A DNA stretch of 53,387 nucleotides, taken from the NCBI GenBank assembly GCA_013334565.1, contig JAAXXI010000010.1, forward strand, positions 1 through 53,387. The letters are read 5' to 3'. Shown piece after piece: positions 29,782-39,700 of this stretch. Origin of the DNA: Chlorobiaceae bacterium. Its GTDB lineage: Bacteria > Bacteroidota > Chlorobiia > Chlorobiales > Chlorobiaceae. Made by a program: the position numbers and the translations under genes. Positions within the stretch are counted from its first letter, which is position 1, and the number at the start of each line of letters is the position of its first letter. The notes under the pieces are model-generated. The model did not search any database. It was not told the DNA's origin and worked only from the letters and a program-made list of their open reading frames with translations.

Positions 29782-31164
29782 ATGCCATCAACCAAAGCGA
29801 AAACAATAGAGTACGGTTTCAATGACGTACCCCCGCCGGTTCAACTGCTGATACTTTCGATCCAGCATCTGTTGCTCATGTTCGTGGCCGTGGGTCTGAC
29901 AATCATTTTCGCCGCTCAGATCAATGCATCGACCGAGTTCACATCTACCCTTGTGATGTTATCCCTGATCGCTTCAGGCATCGGCTCGATCATCCAGTCC
30001 GTCGGCCTGCCTTTCATTGGATCGGGATACCTGTGCCCGAGCATCTGCGGTCCATCCTACCTGAGCCTGTCGCTCTCCGCGGCATGGACCGGAGGCATGC
30101 CGCTCGTTCGGGGCATGGTCTTTCTGGCAGGACTGGTCGAGATGGCCCTGGCACCTTTTGTTCACAAAATGAAAAATATCTTCCCATCCTATATTGTCGG
30201 ACTTGTTGTGGCCATGGTCGGAGTCAGCCTCATCAGAACCTCGGTTATCTCCCTCTTCGGCCTGGAATTCAGGGAAGATGCCGTAAGAAGCGAGGATATC
30301 ATCATCGGGATGGTGACGCTCATGACGATGGTTTTCAGCAATATCTGGGGAAAAGGGTTCATCAGGATCTACTGCCTTCTGATCGGAATGACGTTCGGCT
30401 GGTGTGTTGCCCTGTTCATGCTGCCGGAATACCTGCACAACTTTGCCATCCTCAAAAATTACCCGCTTTTCTCGCTTCCAGCCCTCGGGCCCGAATTCAG
30501 GCATATCACGTTCAGAATGGACATGCTGCTGCCGTTCGTGATCGTATCCATAAGCAGCTCGCTCAAGTCGTTCGGAAACCTGCTCGCCGCCCAGAGAGCA
30601 TCCGAGCCGGAACTCAAGGAAGTCGACTTCACCCGCATCCGCAAGGGCATCCTGGCCGACGGTTTCGCCACATCGCTGGCCGGTCTTCTCGGCGGCATGG
30701 CAGTCGACACCTCGTCAAGCAACATAGGCCTGGCAGGAAGCACGAAGGTGCTGAGCCGCTGGATCAGCGTCGGAGCCGGAGTGATCTGCATTCTGATCGC
30801 ATTCTGTCCCAAACTCACCGTCGCCATGTCGCTCATTCCCAAGCCGGTGCTTGGAGCATCGCTGATTTTTGCAGGATGCTTCATGATCTGCACGGGTTTC
30901 GAGGAAATGTTCAGCGAAAAATGGGATTCACGCAAAACTTTCACAGCCGGCATATCGCTCTTCTTCGGTCTCAGCACGGCATTTCTTCCAACCCTCTATG
31001 CCCGTACCCCTGCATTCATTCAGACCATCTTCACCGATCCGTTGCCGACAACCACGATACTTGCCATCCTGCTGAACATCGTCATCAATCTCGACCATAC
31101 ATTTGAAGGGATGAAGAACAGGTTCAGGGTCTCACCCGCAGTTCAGGAGGAGCAGCAAGGCTGA
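29782..31164 (+). CDS. NCS2-family xanthine/uracil permease
   Basis: This 460-residue inner-membrane nucleobase symporter has about 14 hydrophobic helices. The opening YGFNDVPPPVQLLILSIQHLLLMF is characteristic of NCS2 (UraA/XanQ fold, with the Gln-His pair at the end of helix 1). The middle contains FATSLAGLLGGMAVDTSSSNIGLAG, the NCS2 helix-8/10 region in which family members carry substrate-contacting residues. The substrate cannot be fixed from sequence. It is coupled to the Cache lipoprotein gene upstream, 13 bases away. About 150 bases separate it from iorA. Confidence 0.88.
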   Translation: MPSTKAKTIEYGFNDVPPPVQLLILSIQHLLLMFVAVGLTIIFAAQINASTEFTSTLVMLSLIASGIGSIIQSVGLPFIGSGYLCPSICGPSYLSLSLSAAWTGGMPLVRGMVFLAGLVEMALAPFVHKMKNIFPSYIVGLVVAMVGVSLIRTSVISLFGLEFREDAVRSEDIIIGMVTLMTMVFSNIWGKGFIRIYCLLIGMTFGWCVALFMLPEYLHNFAILKNYPLFSLPALGPEFRHITFRMDMLLPFVIVSISSSLKSFGNLLAAQRASEPELKEVDFTRIRKGILADGFATSLAGLLGGMAVDTSSSNIGLAGSTKVLSRWISVGAGVICILIAFCPKLTVAMSLIPKPVLGASLIFAGCFMICTGFEEMFSEKWDSRKTFTAGISLFFGLSTAFLPTLYARTPAFIQTIFTDPLPTTTILAILLNIVINLDHTFEGMKNRFRVSPAVQEEQQG

Positions 31165-31313
31165 AGCTGCAGAATGACCTGCATATTCAAGCTGATTCAG
31201 AGGCTCAGCCGGCACATCGGCATCGTAAAAAGTGAGGGCGGAATATTTCAAACGATTTCTCTGGCTTCAAATGAAATAATTTCTGATCTTTGGGGTGAAC
31301 TTTTTATTGCTCG

Positions 31314-32915
31314 ATGAACAAAAGACTTCTACTCGGCGCCGAGGCAATCGCTCTTGGCGCACTCGATGCCGGTATCTCAGGCGTCTACGCTTACCCCGGA
31401 ACGCCTTCGACCGAAATCACCGAATACATACAGAAATACAGCCAGGACCATCATTCACCGGTACGGTCGGCCTGGTCTGCAAACGAAAAGACAGCTTTCG
31501 AAGCTGCACTCGGCATGTCATATGCAGGAAAAAGAAGCCTGGTCTGCATGAAACACGTCGGATTGAACGTAGCTGCCGACGCATTCATCAATTCCGCCAT
31601 CACCGGTGTCAACGGAGGGCTCGTAACCGCCGTTGCAGACGATCCGTCGATGCATTCCTCCCAGAACGAACAGGACAGCCGGGTATACGGAAAATTCGCC
31701 ATGCTGCCGGTCATCGAACCTGCATCTCAGCAGGAGCTCTACGATGCCACCCGGGAAGCCTTCGATATGTCCGAATCACTGAGGCTTCCGGTACTCCTGC
31801 GCCTCACCACACGGCTTTCACATTCCCGTTCGATCGTGGAAAGCGCACCGGAACGGCCGCAGAACCAGCTCAACCCGATCTACGCACCGGAACGGTACGT
31901 TCTCATGCCGCATAATGCCAGGAGGCAATATGAACACCTGATCAGTGTCCAGCCCCGGCTCGAAGAGTTTTCAAAACACTCATGGCTGAACACTCTGATT
32001 CCCGGAAACGGTAAAACCGGCGTTATCGCGTTCGGCATCGCTTTCAACTATGTCATGGAGGCAAGGGAACTGTTCGATCTGGATTGTCCCGTGCTTAAAA
32101 TAGGCTGCTATCCGCTTCCCCGGAAAAAAGTCGAAGCGCTCTTCGGCATGTGCGAAACCGTGCTTGTCGCCGAGGAAGGCTATCCGGTCTACGAAGAGCT
32201 GCTGAGAGGATTTTTCGGAGGCAGGGAGATATGGGGCCGGCTCGACGGAACACTTCCCCGGACCGGAGAGCTCGATACAGACAGTATCGCCCGGGCATTC
32301 GGCAGGCATGTGAACCATGGCCTGCCGATTCCCGAAATCGTATCGAACCGTCCGCCCGAGCTCTGCAAAGGATGCGGCCACAGGGACCTTTTCGAAGCCC
32401 TCAATATCGTCATGAGCTCTTATGACGACAGGCATGTCTTTTCGGACATCGGATGCTATACCCTCGGTGCCCTGCCGCCCTACAACGCAATCCATACCTG
32501 CGTCGACATGGGCGCATCGATCACCATGGCAAAAGGGGCTGCCGATGCCGGACTGCACCCTGCAGTTGCAGTTATAGGCGATTCGACGTTCACCCATTCC
32601 GGCATGACCGGGCTGCTCGATGCAGTGAATGACCGGACACCGGTAACCATCATCATCGCGGACAACGACACTGTCGCCATGACCGGCGGACAATGCTCGT
32701 CTGCGACAGGGACACGGCTCGTCGAGATATGCACCGGGCTCGGTGTCGAAAAAGAACATATCAGGTCGATAATTCCGCTCAAGTCGCATCTCGATGAAAA
32801 CATCACCGTGCTCGGCGAAGAAATCGCCTATGAAGGAGTTTCGGTCGTCATCGCGCAGAGGGAATGCCTGGAAAACGCCGCCCGAAAAAAGCGGAACACT
32901 GCAGCAAACTTTTAA
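31314..32915 (+). CDS. iorA: Indolepyruvate:ferredoxin oxidoreductase alpha subunit, lacking the ferredoxin domain
   Basis: IorA carries the thiamine-diphosphate site for interconversion of aryl-pyruvates and aryl-acetyl-CoA with ferredoxin as electron carrier. The 533-residue protein has the pyrimidine-binding domain first (GVYAYPGTPSTEITEYI) and the diphosphate-binding domain late, with GDSTFTHSGMTGLLDAV and ADNDTVAMTGGQ. A CKGCGHRDLF motif sits between. It ends at residue 533 just after this domain; typical IorA proteins extend to about 600-650 residues with two [4Fe-4S] clusters in CxxCxxC motifs, and these are absent here. It is first in a five-gene operon with iorB, paaK, an ACT protein and an aminotransferase. 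Electron transfer must use another iron-sulfur protein. Confidence 0.9.
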   Translation: MNKRLLLGAEAIALGALDAGISGVYAYPGTPSTEITEYIQKYSQDHHSPVRSAWSANEKTAFEAALGMSYAGKRSLVCMKHVGLNVAADAFINSAITGVNGGLVTAVADDPSMHSSQNEQDSRVYGKFAMLPVIEPASQQELYDATREAFDMSESLRLPVLLRLTTRLSHSRSIVESAPERPQNQLNPIYAPERYVLMPHNARRQYEHLISVQPRLEEFSKHSWLNTLIPGNGKTGVIAFGIAFNYVMEARELFDLDCPVLKIGCYPLPRKKVEALFGMCETVLVAEEGYPVYEELLRGFFGGREIWGRLDGTLPRTGELDTDSIARAFGRHVNHGLPIPEIVSNRPPELCKGCGHRDLFEALNIVMSSYDDRHVFSDIGCYTLGALPPYNAIHTCVDMGASITMAKGAADAGLHPAVAVIGDSTFTHSGMTGLLDAVNDRTPVTIIIADNDTVAMTGGQCSSATGTRLVEICTGLGVEKEHIRSIIPLKSHLDENITVLGEEIAYEGVSVVIAQRECLENAARKKRNTAANF

Positions 32916-32924
32916 GAAGAAGCC

Positions 32925-33515
32925 ATGCAGCTCAATATCATTCTTGCCGGCGTAGGCGGCCAGGGAATTCTCACCATCGCATCGGTCATCAACCAGGCCG
33001 CGATCCATAAAGGACTGCATATCCGGCAGGCGGAAGTGCACGGCATGAGCCAGCGCGGAGGTGCCGTCCAGTCGCACCTGCGGATATCGGCCAGGAAAAT
33101 CTACTCCGACCTCATATCGAGGGGCACTTCGCATCTGATCCTCTCGGTTGAGCCGCTCGAAGCGCTCCGCTATCTGCCCTATCTCGCACCGGGCGGAAAA
33201 GTGGTGACCGCGACCGATCCGGTCGTGAACATAACGGGTTATCCGGACCTCGAAGCCATTTTCGCCGAACTGCACCGTACGGACCGCCCCCTGCTCGTAA
33301 GCGCTGCAGAACACGCCCGCCAGGCTGGTAACATCAGAACATCCAACATGGTGATGCTCGGCGCTGCAGCTCCGTTTACCGGCATGACCCCTGAAGAGCT
33401 TGAATCCGGTATTGAAAAACTATTCCATAAAAAAGGCGCAGATACCATCGACATGAACATCCGCGCCTTCAGGAAAGGACTTGAATTATCTCAACAACAA
33501 GCATCCGATACATGA
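32925..33515 (+). CDS. iorB: Indolepyruvate:ferredoxin oxidoreductase beta subunit
   Basis: The 196-residue gamma-domain-type subunit completes the IorAB enzyme. The opening [20 protein letters not shown] and the following [17 protein letters not shown] are the family signature and probably bind CoA and stabilise the active site. The gene follows iorA by 9 bases and its stop overlaps the ATG of paaK by four bases, so the three are translated together. Confidence 0.94.
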   Translation: MQLNIILAGVGGQGILTIASVINQAAIHKGLHIRQAEVHGMSQRGGAVQSHLRISARKIYSDLISRGTSHLILSVEPLEALRYLPYLAPGGKVVTATDPVVNITGYPDLEAIFAELHRTDRPLLVSAAEHARQAGNIRTSNMVMLGAAAPFTGMTPEELESGIEKLFHKKGADTIDMNIRAFRKGLELSQQQASDT

Positions 33516-34813
33516 TCTGGAACGAGCATTACGAGTGCATGGAGCGTGAAAGCCTCCTGAAACTCCAGGGAACGAGATTGAAAGAGATGGTTGAACGGGT
33601 ATACTACTCGGTCCCGTTCTACCGCAGCAAACTTCAGGACCAGGGAATCGAACCGGGAGATATCCAGTCCATCGACGACCTGAAAAAACTGCCTTTCACC
33701 ACAAAGCAGGACCTCCGCGACAACTACCCCTTCGGGCTTTTCGCGACACCACGCCAGGATGTGGTCAGGCTCCATGCTTCGAGCGGCACTACCGGCAAAT
33801 CGACCGTGGTCGGATACACCCACAACGATATAATGATGTGGAGCGAAGTGGTCGCCCGTTCGCTCACCATGATCGGAGCGACCCGTGACGACATCATCCA
33901 GGTCGCCTACGGTTACGGCCTCTTCACCGGCGGTCTCGGCCTGCATTACGGGGCGGAGAAGATCGGCGCTTCCGTTATACCGATTTCCGGCGGCAACACG
34001 AAAAAACAGCTGCAGCTCATGGAGGACTTCGGCTCGACGCTGCTGGCCTGCACACCATCCTACGCAGCCTTCCTCGGAGAAGCGCTTGCCGAGGAGAAAA
34101 TAGACCCGGCAAGCATCAAGCTCAAGGCAGGTATTTTCGGAGCCGAACCCTGGAGCGAAGAGATGCGTTCACAGATCGAAAAGCTGCTGCGCATCAAGGC
34201 TTACGATATATACGGCCTCAGTGAAATCATAGGCCCGGGCGTTTCGATGGAGTGCCACTGCCAGAATGGCATGCATATCTTCGAGGACCACTTCATCCCT
34301 GAAATCATCAATCCCGACACCTGCGAAGTGCTGCCCTACGGCGAACTCGGAGAACTTGTCTTCACTCCGGCCACAAAGGAGGCGATGCCGCTCATCCGCT
34401 ACCGCACCCGCGACCTCACCCGGCTGCATGCCGATAAATGCGAATGCGGCAGGACACTTGTGCGTATGGAAAAATGCGTAGGCCGTTCGGACGATATGCT
34501 CATCATCCGCGGGGTCAACGTCTTCCCGTCGCAGGTCGAGTCGGTGCTGCTTGAAATGAGCGAAACGAAGCCGCACTATCTGCTTGTTGTAGACCGCAGG
34601 AACAACCTCGATATCCTCGAAGTCCAGGTCGAAGTCGAAGAACAGTTCTTTTCCGACGAAGTCAAGGAACTCGAAAACCTCCGCCACAGGATCAAGGCCA
34701 ACATCGCGAGCGTGCTCGGGCTCCATGCGGATATCAGGCTTGTCGAACCGGGAACCATCGAACGCAGCATGGGCAAGGCACAGCGCGTGATCGACAGACG
34801 GAAACTCCAATAA
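33512..34813 (+). CDS. paaK: Phenylacetate-CoA ligase
   Basis: This 433-residue ANL-superfamily enzyme activates phenylacetate (or indole- or hydroxyphenyl-acetate) with ATP and CoA. The AMP-binding P-loop is [17 protein letters not shown], and [13 protein letters not shown] and [10 protein letters not shown] follow. The C-terminal subdomain starts near [14 protein letters not shown]. It overlaps iorB by four bases, so its product aryl-acetyl-CoA is very likely the IorAB substrate. In a reductive-TCA autotroph IOR can run towards aryl-pyruvate, giving a route from aryl acids to aromatic amino acids. Direction is inferred. Confidence 0.93.
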   Translation: MIWNEHYECMERESLLKLQGTRLKEMVERVYYSVPFYRSKLQDQGIEPGDIQSIDDLKKLPFTTKQDLRDNYPFGLFATPRQDVVRLHASSGTTGKSTVVGYTHNDIMMWSEVVARSLTMIGATRDDIIQVAYGYGLFTGGLGLHYGAEKIGASVIPISGGNTKKQLQLMEDFGSTLLACTPSYAAFLGEALAEEKIDPASIKLKAGIFGAEPWSEEMRSQIEKLLRIKAYDIYGLSEIIGPGVSMECHCQNGMHIFEDHFIPEIINPDTCEVLPYGELGELVFTPATKEAMPLIRYRTRDLTRLHADKCECGRTLVRMEKCVGRSDDMLIIRGVNVFPSQVESVLLEMSETKPHYLLVVDRRNNLDILEVQVEVEEQFFSDEVKELENLRHRIKANIASVLGLHADIRLVEPGTIERSMGKAQRVIDRRKLQ

Positions 34814-34828
34814 CAAAACGAAGAAGCC

Positions 34829-35257
34829 ATGATCATCAAGCAATTATCGGTTTTTCTCGATAATAGGACAGGGCGCCTGGCCGAACTCACCGGAATTCTT
34901 GCCGACAATGACATCAATATCTCGGCATTCTCCATCGCGGATACCGCCGACTACGGCATTCTGCGCATGATCGTCGGACGCCCCGAGCTTGCCGCCGAGG
35001 TGCTGAAAAAGCACGGATTCGCCGTAAAGATTACCGAAGTCGTAGGCATGATCGTACCGCACAGGCCCGGTGGACTGCACAAGGCGCTCCAGGTTATTTC
35101 GGACAGCAATGTGGCGATCGACTATATGTACGCTTTCGCCACCGGCGACTGCAATGCTACGGCCATTATCCGCGCCGAATCGATGCAGAAGCTCATCGAT
35201 GTGCTGCAGGAGCACAAATTGGAGCTGCTCAAGGAAGGGGACGTTTACCAGCTGTAA
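34829..35257 (+). CDS. Tandem ACT-domain protein
   Basis: The 142-residue protein consists of two ACT modules: IKQLSVFLDNRTGRLAELTG (residues 3-22) and a second from about residue 72, VPHRPGGLHKALQVISDSN. ACT domains bind amino acids and regulate enzymes. Stand-alone double-ACT proteins commonly sit beside phenylacetate-CoA ligase and IOR genes, where they are presumed to sense an aromatic amino acid. The gene lies 15 bases after paaK and 2 bases before the aminotransferase, so it is well embedded in the operon. Confidence 0.9.
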   Translation: MIIKQLSVFLDNRTGRLAELTGILADNDINISAFSIADTADYGILRMIVGRPELAAEVLKKHGFAVKITEVVGMIVPHRPGGLHKALQVISDSNVAIDYMYAFATGDCNATAIIRAESMQKLIDVLQEHKLELLKEGDVYQL

Positions 35258-35259
35258 AA

Positions 35260-36453
35260 ATGCCAAGATTTTCGAAATCGGTTTCCGCACTTCGCTCCTC
35301 TGCAATAAGAGAACTGATGAGCCTTGCTGCAAGGCCCGACATGATCTCGTTCGCCGGTGGAATGCCGGGCAACGATCTGTTTCCGGTCGATGAGGTCGAG
35401 GAGCTTTTCAAAGGGCTCGACACCAGAACCAAGCAGTCGGCTTTCCAGTACGGTCCCACTCCCGGCCTTCCTTCGCTGCTCGAATCGCTCGGCAGTTACC
35501 TCGAAGGCAAGGGACTGCCCGTAGGAAACGACCGGCTCATGATCACCACCGGCTCGCAGCAGGGCCTCAGCATCCTGGGGAAGGTCTTCGTCGATCCCGG
35601 TGACCGGGTGCTGACCGAATACCCCTGCTTCATCGGGGCCATCGCCGCTTTCCGCTCCTCAGGGGCAAAGATCGTCTCCATTCCGGTTGACGAAGAGGGC
35701 CTCGATATCGACATGCTGCGCCAGGAAGCCGCCCGGCCGGACCCTGCCAAATTTCTCTACATCACGCCCTATTTCCACAATCCCGCAGGCATGCTCTACA
35801 CTTCGGAACGCAAGCTGGAGCTTGTCGAAGCCATTCAGGGACGAGACATCCCGCTCATCGAGGACGATGCATACGGAGACCTCTGGTTCAGCGAGGAGGA
35901 CCGCGACAGGCTGGTCCCCATCAAGGCCACCGACCCCGAAGGGATCGATATCTGCTATATGGGCTCATTCTCGAAGATTCTCGGCCCCGGACTGCGCCTC
36001 GGCTGGCTGCTCGCTCCTCCCTCGATCTACGAGAAATGCGAGCTGATCAAGCAGTCCGCCGACGCCTGCTCGCCAAGCTTCTCCCAGGTCATCGCCGACG
36101 CATTCATCCGTTCCGGCAAAATAGATAGTTACGTCGTAAAAGTGCGTGAGGCGTACCGGCGCCGTGCTGCCTGCATGGCAGAAGCCCTGAGGAAGCACCT
36201 GCCGGAGTACGTCAGGTGGAAAGAACCGAGAGGAGGCTTCTACATCTGGCTCACCCTTCCGGAAGGGGCCGACGCCACCCCCATACTCAAGCTGACCATC
36301 GAACGCGGCGCGGTCTTTGTTATAGGCAGCACCTTCGACCCGGACGGCAGCCGCAACGACACCATGCGCCTCTCCTACTGCAACAACACTCCGGATGAGA
36401 TCGAGCGAGGCATCCCCATCATCGCCGACGCGATCAGGAAGGTCTGCGGGTAA
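35260..36453 (+). CDS. PLP-dependent aminotransferase, class I/II (LysN/aromatic type)
   Basis: This 397-residue fold-type I aminotransferase is the last gene of the iorAB operon. The N-terminus SFAGGMPGNDLFPVDEV is typical of the LysN/ARO8/MocR-like clade. PLP is held by Lys239 in MGSFSKILGPGLRLGW, with YFHNPAGM (Asn) and EDDAYGDLWF upstream. The C-terminal Arg for the substrate carboxylate is in NDTMRLSYCN. In this operon the natural substrates should be aromatic 2-oxo acids, completing aryl acid to aryl-CoA to aryl-pyruvate to amino acid. The substrate is inferred from context only. A heptamer repeat array begins five bases after its stop codon. Confidence 0.9.
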   Translation: MPRFSKSVSALRSSAIRELMSLAARPDMISFAGGMPGNDLFPVDEVEELFKGLDTRTKQSAFQYGPTPGLPSLLESLGSYLEGKGLPVGNDRLMITTGSQQGLSILGKVFVDPGDRVLTEYPCFIGAIAAFRSSGAKIVSIPVDEEGLDIDMLRQEAARPDPAKFLYITPYFHNPAGMLYTSERKLELVEAIQGRDIPLIEDDAYGDLWFSEEDRDRLVPIKATDPEGIDICYMGSFSKILGPGLRLGWLLAPPSIYEKCELIKQSADACSPSFSQVIADAFIRSGKIDSYVVKVREAYRRRAACMAEALRKHLPEYVRWKEPRGGFYIWLTLPEGADATPILKLTIERGAVFVIGSTFDPDGSRNDTMRLSYCNNTPDEIERGIPIIADAIRKVCG

Positions 36454-36458
36454 AAATA

Positions 36459-36507
36459 GTGCTGAGGACTGAGTGCTGGGGACTGGGAACTGGGGAGTGA
36501 GGAGCAG
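36459..36507. repeat. Degenerate heptanucleotide array, 7 units
   Basis: Seven consecutive 7-base units can be read without a gap: GTGCTGA, GGACTGA, GTGCTGG, GGACTGG, GAACTGG, GGAGTGA, GGAGCAG. On the opposite strand they are of the CCAGTCC type. It begins five bases after the aminotransferase stop codon and forms the left boundary of the NACHT-gene island. It resembles the short tandem heptamers described in cyanobacteria. Confidence 0.8.
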
Positions 36508-36515
36508 GATGTTTT

Positions 36516-36611
36516 AGCCCCGGAGGGGCGGAATGTTGGTAGCCGGGGGTGCCAACCCCCGGTGAAGGGAGGTCAGCTCAATTAATTATTTCTTCAGCCC
36601 CGGAGGGGCGG
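36516..36611. repeat. Palindromic dispersed-repeat element, two half-copies
   Basis: AGCCCCGGAGGGGCGG occurs twice, at 36516-36531 and 36596-36611, 80 bases apart. Each copy contains a GCCCC/GGGGC hairpin. Between them CCGGGGGT (36543-36550) and ACCCCCGG (36555-36562) form an 8-bp stem with loop GCCA. The composition is much more GC-rich than the neighbouring AT-rich DNA. It looks like a dispersed non-coding repeat family; no coding frame runs through it. Confidence 0.7.
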
Positions 36612-36718
36612 CATATGGAAGGCGAGAGGATTATCCACCTCCAGCACCACCCAGCGCAGTTTTCAGGCTTCGTAACAAATAAAGTGTGGAACCTTTCAGA
36701 TTACCAGAAACCAGATTA

Positions 36719-39700
36719 TCAGCTATTCATTTTTGGACTGGGGCGAACAACTCGAAAACCGTTGACGTTGATCCCGTTGTCCGGGAAGTTGAGGTAGCGA
36801 ACCCGGCAACGCAGAATCACAGGTTCGTAGTGCCATGAACCGCCACGCAAAGCTTTCCAGCTTTTGTCGTTGTCATACCAGTCCTCCATCCACTCCCATA
36901 CGTTGCCAGCCATGTCGTACAGCCCTTCAGGTGTCGCACCGTCCGGATAGCGGCCAACCGGCGTGGTCGCCCCTTCGTTTTCGTTGAAGTTGGCATGTTT
37001 CGCGCTTGGTTCCGGCTTGTCCCCCCAGGGATACTCTTTCACCTTCAGCACCTTGCCTGGTTTATCGCGCCTCCCTCCGGCCGCCCATTCCCATTCGATT
37101 TCAGTTGGCAAACGGTATTCTTCGCCTGACAACATCGAGAGCCAGAGGCAGTAGGCCCTCGCCGAATACCAGGTTACTGAAACCACCGGTTGATCATCCT
37201 TGTTGAATTTGCGATCATCATCACGATCTGATCGGAATAGCTTGACAAGATCAGATTCCTCTTTGAGGTATTTATCGAAACCTTTGATCGTCTCATTTCG
37301 TGAATTGGCCAGATCATGCAATGCCTTCGTGTAAGTTTTCACGGACAGGGATGTTTTGTGCGCAAGCGGCTTACCTGCAAGAAAATCGATAAACGAGCGA
37401 TACTGCCGGTTGGTCACCGGGTATTTCGCAAACCAGAGATCGGACACCGTAACCACCGTTCCTTTCTTTTCCGGTTGCGAATAGATGTATTCCCCTCCCG
37501 GTATCAGGATGAAATGCGAGAAATTATCAAGATTTCCATGTTCCCCTGAAAAACGCTCTTTATTATCATCGTTTGGAATATCCGGTATAAGCAAAGAAAG
37601 CAAGTTATCTGCTCTGTCCTTTACATCTTTATTTTTTCCCAAGACTGTCCTTGCAAATGCCAATACATCTTTCAGAGACTCTTCTTTCCCCAACGACATA
37701 AGACAATCGAGGATATAACGCTGGCGATTTGCCGTTGTATCCGGTTCGAGCAGCTTCTTGTTCAATGCATTGGTTGTTTTCTGGGGCGCTTCGGCGACAA
37801 CTGTCTGCAGCAAGGTCTGCTGCTTCGAGGAGAACTCCTCGCTGACCTCCGAGTCGAACAGGCACTCCATGAACTTGTCGAACATCGCGGCATCTGCCTG
37901 GGCCATGAAAAAGGTAATCGGTTCGTTCCACCAGTCTTCGCCGAAATGTTCCACAAGGGGGGCGATAAGCCCGGAGTTGCGCTTGATCTTTTCGGTGAGC
38001 TGGCCTCCTGACAGATACTCCCTGAACGTCTTGTGGCGAAATAGATACTCCCGCCGCTCTTCACCGTATTCGACCAGCAGACCGGCCCGGTCGACAAGGT
38101 TCTTGCAGAATGCCTCGGCAGTCGGTGGGTGGTCGAGTGTCCCTAGAACCTTCTGCATCTCGGTATGCATAGCTGAACAGTCGGCCTCGTCGGCTTCGAG
38201 TTCCTCCTGCATCCACAGCGCAACCGGAGCCAGAACCAGCCGCGCCTTGTCGGCAGGCAGAAGCGGAGCAATAATGCGTCGCATGTCACGGTATTCGAGC
38301 AGGTAATCGAGTGCGGCGCTGTAGAGCTTCACCCTGTTGCCCGGCAGAAACTCCCGCTCTTTCCAGAGAATAGCCATGATCTGAAGCATCATGGGCACTG
38401 CGGCCAGCTCCCGAAGCCCCCTGTTTTCATCCTTTCCAAGATACTCGACTATGGTTTTCGTCCGCTCTTCAGCCGCCAGCTTCTGCCCCGCGATCCACGT
38501 TTCGGGATCGAGCTCTGCCGGGCACAGCTCCCTGCAATACGAAGCCATGAACCATTTCGAGAGGAACTCCTGCTGCTGCTCCGCCGTGAAGTCCATCACA
38601 TCGGCCCGGATATGGTCCGCCTCAAGCTCCACCCCTTCGGTTTTGCGATAGCCGGTCAACCGGGAGGTCACCACAAAAAAGGTCTCGGGAAACCCGGTGT
38701 ACTGATTATCGATCCATTTACAAGCTGTCTTTCGCAGTTCGAGATCGCTGATCTCGTCGAGACCATCGAGCAGCACAAGAGACTTCGCGCCACCCGCATT
38801 GCGGAGCCACCCGTCGAAGACCTCAATATCAACGTTATTCGCACGCACTGCCGACCAGAACGAAAGCTGTTCCGGCAGGGTACGATAGTTCCGGTTGTCA
38901 TCGAGCTTCAGTTCCCGCAAGGGCAGGTAAAACACCCTGACCGGTCCTGCATCGGAAAACAGCCGCTCCTGCTTCTTCTGCAAACAGCAAAGGGCATAAT
39001 ATTTCAGCAGAGTGGTTTTGCCTGCGCCGGGATCGCCGATCACCAGCAGCAGGCGGTATGCCGGAAACACCCTCCTCAACAGTTCATCGGGAGTAAAATG
39101 ACGCATCTCCTCCTGCATGGCCTCTGCCCGCTTCTTTCTGCTGAAGCGCTCATCGGTTTTCCAGGTATGTGATATCCGTAACGGAACAAAAGTATCGTCC
39201 AGGCCGACCTTAATACTATCGATAACTGGCGACCCAAGCATCCTGATCTTGTTCAGTTCCTCCGTCAATGTCGCCCGGTACCTCCGGTCAAGATCAGGAA
39301 AGTTATGATTCGGTTCCCGGGTTTCCAGACCAGCTTGATCGCAAAGAATACCATGGATTGCATTTGATAATCCTTCCAATGCGATACTCTTGAGGTGCTC
39401 CATATCACGATAACTGTCAAGCGGAGTAACCGAAGGAATATCAGGATTCGTCCAATGAAGGTTAAGTTCGTCGCGCCGATCTACAACCTCGTTCCATTGC
39501 GACAGATCTTTTTTAGTGCTCAAATCAAGGGATCTTGGAGGCATTGCTGGAAAGAGCGCATTGATTCGGAGATTATCATGTCTGCTTCTCTCCCGCATGT
39601 GGTTAATTTCATCCCATGTTACAGTTCCGATTCGTTCCTTGAAGACAAACAGAGCAATCTGTGCCTGAGAAAGTACAGGAGCTACGACCGTCTGCTGCCC

